This document shows, piece by piece, positions 1-6,919 of a stretch of DNA of 9,290 nucleotides. The stretch lies in contig CACZNY010000286.1 in the NCBI GenBank assembly GCA_902782655.1, positions 1 through 9,290 on the forward strand. The letters are read 5' to 3'. The notes below the pieces were generated by a model. The model ran no database searches. It saw nothing but the letters and a program-made list of their open reading frames with translations, and was not told the DNA's origin. The position numbers and the translations under genes were made by a program. This DNA is from an uncultured Lachnospiraceae bacterium (lineage in GTDB: Bacteria > Bacillota > Clostridia > Lachnospirales > Lachnospiraceae). Position 1 is the first letter of the stretch. Each line of letters starts with the position of its first letter.

Positions 1-1
1 A

Positions 2-77
2 TGATACAAACGCCCAAAGTCTAAATGGCGTTTGAACTTGTTCAAAAAGCCATTTGACTTTGGGCGTCGTTGTATCA
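2..77. repeat. Long near-perfect inverted repeat (76-nt hairpin)
   Basis: Positions 2-29 pair with 49-77. The outer arm TGATACAA (2-9) pairs with 70-77, ACGCCCAAAGTC (10-21) pairs with 56-67, and AAATGGC (23-29) pairs with 49-55. The only interruptions are a 2-nt bulge (68-69) and a 1-nt bulge (22). An inner stem TTTGAAC/GTTCAAA (31-37 with 40-46) nearly closes the loop. No T-tract follows, so it does not look like an ordinary terminator. It could be a palindromic repetitive element (MITE- or REP-like), a structured RNA, or the tail of a feature beginning left of the window. The pairing is seen directly; the identity is unknown. Confidence 0.75.
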
Positions 78-130
78 AAACAGTGATTCAGTACTTTTGG
101 CGCACCGCCATTCGGCTGAAAAGCAACTGT

Positions 131-161
131 CAAACCCCGGAGCATCGACTCCGGGGTTTTG
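131..161 (+). terminator. Intrinsic terminator upstream of the FAH gene
   Basis: A perfect 11-bp stem, AAACCCCGGAG (132-142) with CTCCGGGGTTT (149-159), has a 6-nt loop (CATCGA) and runs into TTTTG. It would stop plus-strand transcription entering from the left before the promoter of the next gene. The A-rich left side is short, so termination in the other direction is less likely. Confidence 0.75.
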
Positions 162-163
162 TA

Positions 164-193
164 TTCGCAAAATCCTCCTCTTTTTCGTATAAT
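164..193 (+). promoter_or_regulatory. Likely sigma-A promoter of the FAH gene
   Basis: A perfect -10 box TATAAT (188-193) lies 18 nt downstream of a weaker -35 TTCGCA (164-169, four of six consensus bases). It sits just after the terminator and about 78 nt before the ATG at 271, leaving a leader of about 70 nt. No operator is obvious. Confidence 0.5.
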
Positions 194-270
194 GTTGAAG
201 ATGAGCCTCTCCGTAAGCTCTCATCCTGCCGGGACAAGGCAGAGGATACAATGTCAAAAAGGAGTCAGAT

Positions 271-1137
271 ATGAGATACTATACGCTGAAGCATAAGGAT
301 GTGGCTCACGTAGCCGCATCAAAGGACGGAAAAAGAGCTTACCTCCTTAGAGCCTATAAAACGATGAATGTCCTGCTGCTGAAGGGGCATGACGGGAGCA
401 TACCGCCTCTTTCGGAGGCTTTGGACCTTAATGATGACAGTGTCGAAATACTCTCTCCCATCCCGCATCCGAGAGCCGATGTGATCTGCCTCGGCATCAA
501 TTATTCCGACCATGCAAAAGAGGCCGCGGGCTTTGACAATGAGGCCTTCGGCAAGGACAGACCCGATCCCATCTTCTTTTCAAAAAGGGTGGACTATTCC
601 CAGGGCACGGGCAATATCATCCCCATGCATGAGGATATCTGCGACTCCCTTGATTACGAAACAGAGCTTGGCGTGATCATAGGAAAGGAAGCCTTCAGGG
701 TTAAGGCAGAGGAAGCCATGGATCATATCTTCGGCTATACCATAATAAATGATGTCTCGGCAAGGAATCTCCAGACCAGGCATAAGCAGTGGTATTTCGG
801 CAAAAGCCTTGACGGGTTCACCCCCATGGGACCCTGCATCGTCTCAAAGGATGAATTTGACGGCATACCTGAGCTTGATATCAAAACCTGGGTGAACGGG
901 GAGCTCAGACAGTCCTCCAATACGAAAAACCTTATCACGGGAATCCCCGAGATCATAGAGATCCTGTCCGCCGGCATGACCTTAAGTCCCGGCACCATCA
1001 TAGCCACCGGCACTCCTTCGGGAGTCGGCATGGGCATGGATCCGCCCTGCTTCTTAAAGGACGGTGATGAGGTGATCTGCGAGATAGAGGGAATAGGCAG
1101 ACTTGTAAATAAGGTGATGGCTACAGAGAGCTTATAA
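271..1137 (+). CDS. Fumarylacetoacetate hydrolase (FAH) family protein
   Basis: This 288-residue protein has the FAH C-terminal catalytic fold. Family members cleave or decarboxylate C-C bonds of 2-oxo acids (for example 2-hydroxyhepta-2,4-diene-1,7-dioate isomerase, acylpyruvase, oxaloacetate decarboxylase) using Mg2+ or Mn2+ in the cytoplasm. Residues 1-65 form a short N-terminal segment; the catalytic domain starts near residue 70 (VICLGINYSDH). Metal ligands are visible: E130 and E132 in DYETELG and D161 in INDVSARN. K178 lies in GKSLDGFTPMGP, and TGTPSGVG (247-254) is the family signature. Length is typical. The start is supported by AAGGAG six nucleotides upstream. It is the only plus-strand gene here and looks monocistronic. 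Its last 17 bp overlap the convergent NUDIX-HAD gene. The substrate cannot be read from the sequence. Confidence 0.92.
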   Translation: MRYYTLKHKDVAHVAASKDGKRAYLLRAYKTMNVLLLKGHDGSIPPLSEALDLNDDSVEILSPIPHPRADVICLGINYSDHAKEAAGFDNEAFGKDRPDPIFFSKRVDYSQGTGNIIPMHEDICDSLDYETELGVIIGKEAFRVKAEEAMDHIFGYTIINDVSARNLQTRHKQWYFGKSLDGFTPMGPCIVSKDEFDGIPELDIKTWVNGELRQSSNTKNLITGIPEIIEILSAGMTLSPGTIIATGTPSGVGMGMDPPCFLKDGDEVICEIEGIGRLVNKVMATESL

Positions 1138-2248
1138 AAGCCTCATCGATCTCTTTAAGACTGTCCGCGACGGATACGGCACCAAGGGCTGCAAGCTCAC
1201 TGCTTTCGCCGTATCCGAAGGATACGCCTATGCAGGAAAGCCCCACGTCATTGGCTCCTGCCACGTCAAATCTTGTATCCCCCACCAGCACGGAGGAGCC
1301 TGTAAAGCAGGGATCCGCCTCCAGGTTTCTCCTGAAAAGCTCCTGCAGCACCTGGCTTTTGGTATCTATCCTGCCGTCGGGCGTGGAGCCCGCCACATCA
1401 TCAAAGAGCTTCAGCAGGTCAAAATGCTCCAGCAGTCTCCTGCACATGAGCTCCGGCTTGGAGGATGCCACGAAAAGCCTGTAGCCGCTGCTCCTTAAGC
1501 TCTCCATGCATTCCCTTAATCCCGGATAAGGCTCACATTCAAACAGCCCGATGTCCGTATAGCGCTCCCTGTATTTCGTAACAAGGCGCCTCGCCGTGGG
1601 CATATCAAAGCCGAATTTACGTGTATAGGTATAGACAAGAGGCGGCCCCACGAAAAAGGAAAGCTCACGGTAATCTTCGATCTCCACTCCCGCATCCCTC
1701 AGAGCATACTGGGCGCTTTTCATTATGCCCTCTCCCGTATCTATAAGCGTACCGTCAAGATCAAAGAGGATATTCTTAATGGCAATCCTTTCCGCGCTTA
1801 CAAGCTTTCCCTTCTCATAGCGCAGATCATAGGATATATGCTTCCTTCCATCAAGGAGCTCCTTAAGGAATATCCGGTCTCCCTCCCAGAGAGAAAGCCC
1901 CATTATCTCATCATCGGGAATAAAGGAAAGCGTACCTTCACTGCAGTCTCTCAGGGCTGCCGCTTCCGCCTCCTCATCGGTAAGGTCTGCCGAGTAGAGA
2001 TACATCTCCTCGTCCTCGCACTCATCATTCCTGAAATAGATGATACCGTGGAAATAAAAGCCTGAAAGCTCTGTCCCCGTCTCTTCCCTGACCTCTCTCT
2101 TCAGGCACTCTCCTGCCGTTTCACCGTCTTCAAGCTTGCCGCCGACTCCTATCCACTTGCCCTCATTGATATCGTTTTCCTTCTTATCACGGAGCATCAG
2201 GAGAGTCCTGTTTTTATTCCTCAGATAGCATAAAGTGGATCTTATCAT
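1121..2248 (-). CDS. NUDIX hydrolase - HAD phosphatase fusion
   Basis: This 375-residue two-domain cytoplasmic enzyme has a NUDIX domain at residues 1-145. Its NUDIX box starts at G37, with E43 and the REVREETG block (51-58) holding the metal-binding glutamates, and GGKLEDGE resembles MutT/8-oxo-dGTP diphosphatases. A HAD domain follows at residues 156-375: nucleophile D163 and D165 in FDLDGTLID, motif II serine in VASSKP (260-265), motif III K297, motif IV GDTRFD (323-328). The large cap between motifs I and II resembles phosphoglycolate phosphatase (Gph/PpaX). NUDIX would release a nucleoside or sugar monophosphate that HAD could dephosphorylate; this coupling is inferred. The gene starts 4 nt after the preceding HAD gene ends, with a modest AAGG site, and is the last of the string. 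No terminator is visible, since its end lies inside the FAH gene. Confidence 0.9.
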   Translation of the reverse strand: MIRSTLCYLRNKNRTLLMLRDKKENDINEGKWIGVGGKLEDGETAGECLKREVREETGTELSGFYFHGIIYFRNDECEDEEMYLYSADLTDEEAEAAALRDCSEGTLSFIPDDEIMGLSLWEGDRIFLKELLDGRKHISYDLRYEKGKLVSAERIAIKNILFDLDGTLIDTGEGIMKSAQYALRDAGVEIEDYRELSFFVGPPLVYTYTRKFGFDMPTARRLVTKYRERYTDIGLFECEPYPGLRECMESLRSSGYRLFVASSKPELMCRRLLEHFDLLKLFDDVAGSTPDGRIDTKSQVLQELFRRNLEADPCFTGSSVLVGDTRFDVAGANDVGLSCIGVSFGYGESSELAALGAVSVADSLKEIDEAFISSL

Positions 2249-2252
2249 AATA

Positions 2253-2906
2253 TTACCTTAATATCCTGTATTTCCCGAGTATGAGACTGTCTATTCCGGC
2301 ATTATCGGCGCAGGCCTTATCCCTGTCAGCCCTGTCCCCTACCATGAGCACCCTGCTTTTGGGGATGTCAGGATACTCATTCATAATATAAAAAAGCGCG
2401 GAGGGGTTCGGCTTAAGCGTCCTTATCTCCCCTTTGCCGCAATAATACTGCGGTACGGACTCTGAAAGCCCCACAGCCCTGCACTTGTCCTCAGTAGGAT
2501 AATCAGAATAGATACAGACCCTTTTTCCCTCTCCCGAAAGCCTTGCAATAAGCCTTACAAGCTTTTCATCCCTGCACTCCTTGACAACGTCCATGGGTCT
2601 TTCAAACATCCATTCCTGTATAACGGAGTGCACACGGCTATTGCTCACCCCTATGTCATCCCCCACGGCACGGTACAGCTTCTCCTCATCAACAGAAATA
2701 CTGCTGTCCCACTTTTCCCTGAGTTTTCTGTATTTCAGTATGATGGAAAGATCCCTGAACCCGCCTCTTGAGCTTAAGACATGGGATATGAGACGGAGCG
2801 CCATCTTTATCTGCATTCCCCTTTGGAAATAAAGCGTTCCGTCCATATCGAAGATCAGAAGGTCATATTTTGAAAACGTATCGTACAGACTGCGTTCCTT
2901 ACTCAT
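2253..2906 (-). CDS. HAD-superfamily phosphatase, linked to UbiA/radical SAM genes
   Basis: This 217-residue HAD hydrolase has motif I FDMDGTLY with D20 and D22, motif II S134 in IYSDYP, motif III K165 in TLKPNPS, and motif IV GDRADRD (190-196). The cap between residues 30 and 125 is helical and rich in Arg/Lys. HAD enzymes transfer phosphate through the first aspartate with Mg2+. Its start overlaps the radical SAM stop (ATGA) and no Shine-Dalgarno is seen, so it is probably translated by coupling. Phosphatases of this class are known beside or fused to UbiA enzymes that make polyprenyl-phosphoryl-5-phosphoribose, so removal of that 5-phosphate is a reasonable guess. General sugar-phosphate or nucleotide phosphatase activity cannot be excluded. 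Confidence 0.85.
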   Translation of the reverse strand: MSKERSLYDTFSKYDLLIFDMDGTLYFQRGMQIKMALRLISHVLSSRGGFRDLSIILKYRKLREKWDSSISVDEEKLYRAVGDDIGVSNSRVHSVIQEWMFERPMDVVKECRDEKLVRLIARLSGEGKRVCIYSDYPTEDKCRAVGLSESVPQYYCGKGEIRTLKPNPSALFYIMNEYPDIPKSRVLMVGDRADRDKACADNAGIDSLILGKYRILR

Positions 2907-4354
2907 TTGAAAAGATTTACTATGAGCCGGATACCATACCTGCAGTAATTAAAGAATATGGACGGCTGCTCCACGCAATCCCTCATCTTGCGCATTATAT
3001 ACCGGGGTCTCAGATAAAAGCCCAGAAGGATCCTGCGCCTTAAGGCCTCCACCTCCTTGATGGTAAGGTATCTGGTGCCCGTCATGCTGGAATGGAAAAA
3101 GTCGCTTCCAAGCACATTCTTTGCCAGAAGACCATCCTCCTTACAGGTATCATAAAGCGGTGTCCCGTAATAGGGCAGCGCCATCTTTACCTCTATGAAA
3201 TCCGGATCGGCCTCGTAGATAAGCCTTCTTGTCTTCATTATGTGCCCCTTATTCTCCCAGGGGAAGCCTATGACGAAGAAGCCCCAGAAGGGAAGCCCCA
3301 CCTCGTGGCACCACCTTGCCGCCTGAAGGTTCTGCTCTACTGTAGCTCCTTTTTTTATCTTCTTAAGGATCTCATCGCTGCCGGATTCGAAGCCGAAGGC
3401 CACCATGAAGCAGCCGGCTTTTTTCATTATCTGAAGAGTCTCCTTCTTAAGGGGATTCACCCTGGAATTTGCCGTAAAGTGTATCTTTCCCGCAAGCGGT
3501 GAAGCAAGGATAAGCTCACACAGCTTCTTAACCCACTCTCCGTTTATCGTGAAGGTATCGGCCTTAAAGAAAAAGTCCTTTATACCGAATTTCTCATAGC
3601 ACTCCCTAAGCTCCTCCATGACGTTCTCGGGGCTTCTGAAGCGCACACACCTGCCGGATATCCCGGGGGTAAGGCAGAATACGCAGCTTGAAGGACAGCC
3701 TCTGGCTGTCTGTATCGTAGCCATGGGAGCATCCGTATCGGGTCTCGTATACAGGCTGTTATTCATGTATTCCCTTGCAGGGAAGGGCTGGGCATCAAGA
3801 TCCTGCCCCCACACATGGAATTTCGTCTGTACGAACCTTCCGTCCTTATCCTTATACAGGATATTATCTACCCCGGATATGTCGCCCTCGCCTCTTAAGG
3901 CATAGTCGGCTATGCCGTCTATAGCGAAATCCACCTCACCGCCGATCAGGTAATCAATGCGGCTTAAGTCCAAAAGATCCAGCATCTCCTGCTCCGGCGC
4001 ATAAAAGATCGCTCCCTTAAGGACTGTCACCGCACCGCAGCGCTCCTTAAGGTCGTTCATTATCTTTATATCCTCATATATGCTGGTATTGGTGGTAGAA
4101 AGCATCAGCAGATCAGGCTTGAACTTATCAACCTCTGCATTCATCTGCTCTATGCTGCACCTCTCGGTCTGATAATCCCTGAGACGAATCTCATAACCCT
4201 TTTTCAGCAGGACAGCCGCGGCATAGCCAAGATCATTGCAGGCTCTCATTGCCTCCGCCGAGCTTCCCTCCACTGCCTGCTGGCATCTGTCCTCTCCTCT
4301 CTGGTATATCAGTCCCGGAGGATAAAAAAGCAGTACCTTATTCTTATCACTCAT
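2903..4354 (-). CDS. B12-binding-type radical SAM protein, HpnJ-like
   Basis: This 483-residue protein has an N-terminal Rossmann-like cobalamin-binding domain (about 5-155; no DxHxxG motif, as is common in class B radical SAM enzymes). The radical SAM domain covers about 210-420. The [4Fe-4S] cysteines are C220, C224 and C227 (RGCPSSCVFC). FESGSDEILKKIKKG (322-336) is typical of the B12-radical SAM group. Residues 228-250 (LTPGISGRCVRFRSPENV) resemble hopanoid enzyme HpnJ, which contracts the sugar ring of a lipid-linked headgroup. The C-terminus (LRPRYIMRKMRD, then a hydrophobic tail 466-483) could sit at the membrane. The upstream AGGAG is 13 nt from the ATG, a long spacing. The gene lies 30 nt after the UbiA gene and overlaps the HAD gene by ATGA. 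The reaction is unknown; remodelling of a UbiA-made glycolipid is inferred. Confidence 0.85.
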   Translation of the reverse strand: MSDKNKVLLFYPPGLIYQRGEDRCQQAVEGSSAEAMRACNDLGYAAAVLLKKGYEIRLRDYQTERCSIEQMNAEVDKFKPDLLMLSTTNTSIYEDIKIMNDLKERCGAVTVLKGAIFYAPEQEMLDLLDLSRIDYLIGGEVDFAIDGIADYALRGEGDISGVDNILYKDKDGRFVQTKFHVWGQDLDAQPFPAREYMNNSLYTRPDTDAPMATIQTARGCPSSCVFCLTPGISGRCVRFRSPENVMEELRECYEKFGIKDFFFKADTFTINGEWVKKLCELILASPLAGKIHFTANSRVNPLKKETLQIMKKAGCFMVAFGFESGSDEILKKIKKGATVEQNLQAARWCHEVGLPFWGFFVIGFPWENKGHIMKTRRLIYEADPDFIEVKMALPYYGTPLYDTCKEDGLLAKNVLGSDFFHSSMTGTRYLTIKEVEALRRRILLGFYLRPRYIMRKMRDCVEQPSIFFNYCRYGIRLIVNLFK

Positions 4355-4384
4355 TATATGAAATCCACTCCTTTCTTCCCTGCG

Positions 4385-5311
4385 TCAGATCGGTATCAGG
4401 AAAGGCTCCTGGAAAAGTCTCAGAGCAGGTATATCCACAAAGGTAAGCACCACAAAAATCAAAACGATGAGCACCACAAAGGCCATAAGCTTCTTTTCCT
4501 TATAGAGCTTTTCAGGCTTCTGCACTGCCGAATCATCCTTGAAGGCTATGTACAGATAATAAACGAAAAGCAGGAAAAGAAACGGCATGGCGAGCACATA
4601 TTCTATTCTGTATTTCACAAGGAAGAGTCCCATACAGAAGGTGGAGCAGAAGGCGTAAAACATACTGGAGCAAAGAAGCGTCCTCTCCGTATATGCCGCA
4701 AAGCTCTTCCTGTAAAGCCCTGCCGTCTTGGGATCCCCTATCATGCGGTATTCCGCGAAGCGCTTTATCCCCATCAGGAAAGCGCCGCCCATCCAGTAGC
4801 CTAAAAGTATGCTTCCCGGCGGCACCGAAGCATCGGTCACTATGAACCAGCCCAGAAGAAGCCTGATCATATTGTTGACGGATTCGCTTATCACATCCAG
4901 GAAAGGTATATCCTTGGTCCGCATGGGCTTTACGTTATAGATTATACCCATGACGAGAAGCCAGATCTCCGTAGCAAGGAAGCCCTTGTTTATCAGGCAG
5001 GACAGGGCGATACCGACCACCGCCAGCAGCACGTATTCCAGCATGACAAGACTGAACTTCATATTCTCGGAGACAACAGGCCTGTATTTCTTGGTGGGAT
5101 GGTATTTGTCAAACTCCGCATCCAGCCATTCATTGATCACATAGTTTGCAGAGGCTATCATGCAGGTCGCGATAAAGCCTATGACGAATCTGTACAAAAG
5201 CTCACCCAAAGGCGGCATATCCGCCAGCAGGAAGCCCACCGCAAGCCCCGGTATTATGAATATATTTTTGACCCAGTGATCGGGTCTTGCTATCCTTATA
5301 TAGTTTTTCAT
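4385..5311 (-). CDS. UbiA-family prenyltransferase, decaprenyl-phosphate phosphoribosyltransferase-like
   Basis: This 308-residue integral membrane protein has about nine predicted helices (roughly 14-33, 38-58, 87-107, 111-128, 145-165, 167-185, 213-234, 236-257, 275-294). The first Asp motif is N60-EWLD64-AEFD68, followed by HPTKKYRP (71-78). A second acidic motif is D134/D139/E143 after YNVKPMR. ARPDHWVKN (8-16), GIKRFAEYR (181-189) and RKSFAAYT (201-208) match, from memory, mycobacterial Rv3806c, which joins PRPP to decaprenyl phosphate. The HPTK-RP block separates this subgroup from UbiA, MenA and CyoE quinone/heme enzymes. Its ATG overlaps the DUF308 stop by ATGA, and GAAGGTG lies about 11 nt upstream. 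The likely product is a polyprenyl-phosphoryl-5-phosphoribose; exact lipid and sugar are inferred. Confidence 0.87.
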   Translation of the reverse strand: MKNYIRIARPDHWVKNIFIIPGLAVGFLLADMPPLGELLYRFVIGFIATCMIASANYVINEWLDAEFDKYHPTKKYRPVVSENMKFSLVMLEYVLLAVVGIALSCLINKGFLATEIWLLVMGIIYNVKPMRTKDIPFLDVISESVNNMIRLLLGWFIVTDASVPPGSILLGYWMGGAFLMGIKRFAEYRMIGDPKTAGLYRKSFAAYTERTLLCSSMFYAFCSTFCMGLFLVKYRIEYVLAMPFLFLLFVYYLYIAFKDDSAVQKPEKLYKEKKLMAFVVLIVLIFVVLTFVDIPALRLFQEPFLIPI

Positions 5312-5805
5312 ACTCTGTTCAGCACCTTCATGATAAGAGTTGACACTCCGTTATATACAAAGATTATGCCTATTATAGTGACCAGAAGGTTCGCCGTACC
5401 GTTCAGGTTCAGCAGTATGGCTACGCCGCAGACCACGGTAATGAAGGCGAGAAGCAGGGATATCATCCACCTCGATGCCCCCGCCCTCTTTGCACTGAAG
5501 GCATTCGCTATATTAAACACTCCCGTCGCAAGGATCACTATCCCCATCACGAGCGGAAGCACTGATTTTATAAGCTGCGGCTGCAGGAAGCATATCACTC
5601 CCGCCACTATGGCAGTGACCGCTCCCGTCATTGTGTAGGCAATGAATACCCCCTGGCCCTTTATCCCTATGAGGATGCCGCTGATACCGGCCACCAGCAA
5701 TATCGCACCTATCACCTTTATGCTTATATCCATGGCCTCTCCCGGAAACAGGATAAGCACCACTCCTATCGCTATGGAGATTATGTCCCAAAGAATATTT
5801 CTCAT
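5308..5805 (-). CDS. DUF308/HdeD-like six-helix membrane protein
   Basis: This small hydrophobic protein of 165 residues has six predicted membrane segments (about 4-21, 29-48, 53-73, 82-101, 110-131, 138-157). The pattern of paired helices with short Gly-rich turns and the N-terminal IAIGVVLILFPGEA are typical of DUF308/HdeD proteins. E. coli HdeD is linked to acid resistance, but the molecular function of the family is not established. A TAGGAG site lies 7 nt before the ATG; the gene starts 9 nt after azlD ends and overlaps the UbiA start by ATGA. Its tight coupling to the UbiA gene suggests a membrane partner role, which is inference only. Confidence 0.8.
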   Translation of the reverse strand: MRNILWDIISIAIGVVLILFPGEAMDISIKVIGAILLVAGISGILIGIKGQGVFIAYTMTGAVTAIVAGVICFLQPQLIKSVLPLVMGIVILATGVFNIANAFSAKRAGASRWMISLLLAFITVVCGVAILLNLNGTANLLVTIIGIIFVYNGVSTLIMKVLNRV

Positions 5806-5814
5806 AAAAAGCTC

Positions 5815-6126
5815 CTATAACAGAATCAATTCACTTAAGAATACCGCAACACAGGCACTTATTGCAACCGTAAAGAGGTCTCCCCCTATCAGTGCCGCAA
5901 TAATGCCCACCCCCAGAGCAATAACCGCAGACCATACTGAAGAGGTCGCCGTAAGTATGGCCGGGAAGGTCATTACCGCGAGAGTCACATAGGGCACATA
6001 ATGCAGGAAGGATCTGATATATTTATTCTTTATCTCCTTCCTGAAGATGATAAAGGGCAGCACCCTTATGGCATAAACCGTAAGTATCATTGTGGCAAGT
6101 GAAATATAGACCCTTTTATCGTCCAT
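5815..6126 (-). CDS. azlD: AzlD, small subunit of branched-chain amino acid exporter
   Basis: This 103-residue membrane protein has about four hydrophobic segments. The N-terminal YAIRVLPFIIF motif with R21 and the block YVPYVTLAVMTFPAIL (44-59) are hallmarks of AzlD. AzlC and AzlD together form an exporter for branched-chain amino acids and analogues such as azaleucine; AzlD is the small obligate partner. A strong GGAGGAGGAA site lies inside the last codons of azlC, and only one nucleotide separates the azlC stop from this ATG, so the two are probably co-translated. Length is normal for the family. Confidence 0.9.
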   Translation of the reverse strand: MDDKRVYISLATMILTVYAIRVLPFIIFRKEIKNKYIRSFLHYVPYVTLAVMTFPAILTATSSVWSAVIALGVGIIAALIGGDLFTVAISACVAVFLSELILL

Positions 6127-6127
6127 A

Positions 6128-6826
6128 TCATTCCTCCTCCACCGGCCTTATAAAAGCCGCCGCCCCTGCTGTCACTACAGTCAGTATTATGATCCTGAAG
6201 CCCTCTGAGATCTCCGATATCACGGGAGCCTTCGAAAAGACCAGGCTTAAGAGCATGGACAGGGTGATAAGCACCGCCATGAACCTGCTCTTTCTTGCGG
6301 GAGGTATGATTATCGCAAGGAACATGCCGTAGAGTGCCACATTCATCGCCGAAGCAAGCCTTACCGGCAGGATGTCTCCTACCACGACGCCAAGAACGGT
6401 GCCAAGGCACCAGCCTGCCACTGAAACTGCCGCGGCTCCGTAGGTATAGACAGGGTTCAGATATCCCTCTACCGCGGAGGATATACCGAAGAGCTCGTCG
6501 GTCACGAACCAGGCAAGCAGCATTCTTTTCCACATGGGTTCTTCAGGCGAAAGCTTCTGTGAAAGCGAACAGCTCATAAGGAAATATCTCAGATTTATAA
6601 TAAGGGTCGTGGCTATCATCTCAAGGATCCCTGCTGCGGAGCCTATAAGGATGATGGCTGCGTATTCCCCCGCCGAAGCGAGCATGCCGAAGGACATTAA
6701 GAAGCTCTGGAATGCGGTCATATCTATATTCGCAGCGGCTATGCCAAGCGTGAAGGCTACCGCAAGATACCCCATGGCTATGGGGATGCCGTCCCTCAGT
6801 CCTTTTAAAAATATCTTTCTGTTCAA
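6128..6826 (-). CDS. azlC: AzlC, large subunit of branched-chain amino acid exporter (TTG start)
   Basis: The protein has 232 residues from a TTG start at 6824-6826. The frame is open upstream to an ATG at 6874 (248 residues), but the extra 16 residues resemble no AzlC N-terminus and that ATG lies just after a terminator-like hairpin with no Shine-Dalgarno. The TTG has ATGAGG 8 nt upstream and gives MNRKIFLKGLRDGIPIAMGY, the usual AzlC start. Family marks include NLRYFLMS (78-85) and the conserved AWFVTDELF (105-113), with several membrane helices. It pairs with AzlD, one nucleotide downstream, in the cytoplasmic membrane. It heads the minus-strand string that continues through UbiA and radical SAM; no convincing promoter is seen, so it may be read from the CAP gene or from a weak promoter in the hairpin region. 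Confidence 0.88.
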   Translation of the reverse strand: MNRKIFLKGLRDGIPIAMGYLAVAFTLGIAAANIDMTAFQSFLMSFGMLASAGEYAAIILIGSAAGILEMIATTLIINLRYFLMSCSLSQKLSPEEPMWKRMLLAWFVTDELFGISSAVEGYLNPVYTYGAAAVSVAGWCLGTVLGVVVGDILPVRLASAMNVALYGMFLAIIIPPARKSRFMAVLITLSMLLSLVFSKAPVISEISEGFRIIILTVVTAGAAAFIRPVEEE

Positions 6827-6834
6827 ATCATAAG

Positions 6835-6840
6835 CCTCAT
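6835..6840 (-). promoter_or_regulatory. RBS that sets the TTG start of azlC
   Basis: ATGAGG on the minus strand lies 8 nt before the TTG at 6826. Nothing similar precedes the upstream ATG at 6874, so this site decides the start codon choice. Confidence 0.6.
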
Positions 6841-6877
6841 TAATAAAGCAGTTGAAAACTATTCCGTAACACATTAA

Positions 6878-6902
6878 GGGAGAGCCCCTGCAAGGGCTCC
6901 CC
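6878..6902 (-). terminator. Terminator-like hairpin between the CAP gene and azlC
   Basis: In the minus sense, GGGGAGCCC and GGGCTCTCCC pair with one bulged A and a 6-nt loop (TTGCAG). The tail TTAATGTGTT is only partly T-rich, so termination may be incomplete. It follows the CAP gene and precedes azlC, making it either a terminator of the riboswitch-controlled unit or a read-through attenuator. Confidence 0.5.
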
Positions 6903-6919
6903 GTATGATCCTTCCGATC

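Noticed and set aside
32..274. Open frame of 80 codons on the plus strand upstream of the FAH gene
   Set aside because: It runs through the long palindrome, the terminator and the promoter, has no ribosome binding site, and its composition is not protein-like.
3092..3502. Plus-strand frame of 136 codons inside the radical SAM gene
   Set aside because: Antisense shadow of a gene with clear catalytic motifs; no RBS or family resemblance.
5513..5791. His/Gly-rich 92-codon frame inside the DUF308 gene
   Set aside because: It is a same-strand shadow of the DUF308 coding region; the repetitive His/Gly content comes from reading Ile/Ala/Gly codons out of frame.
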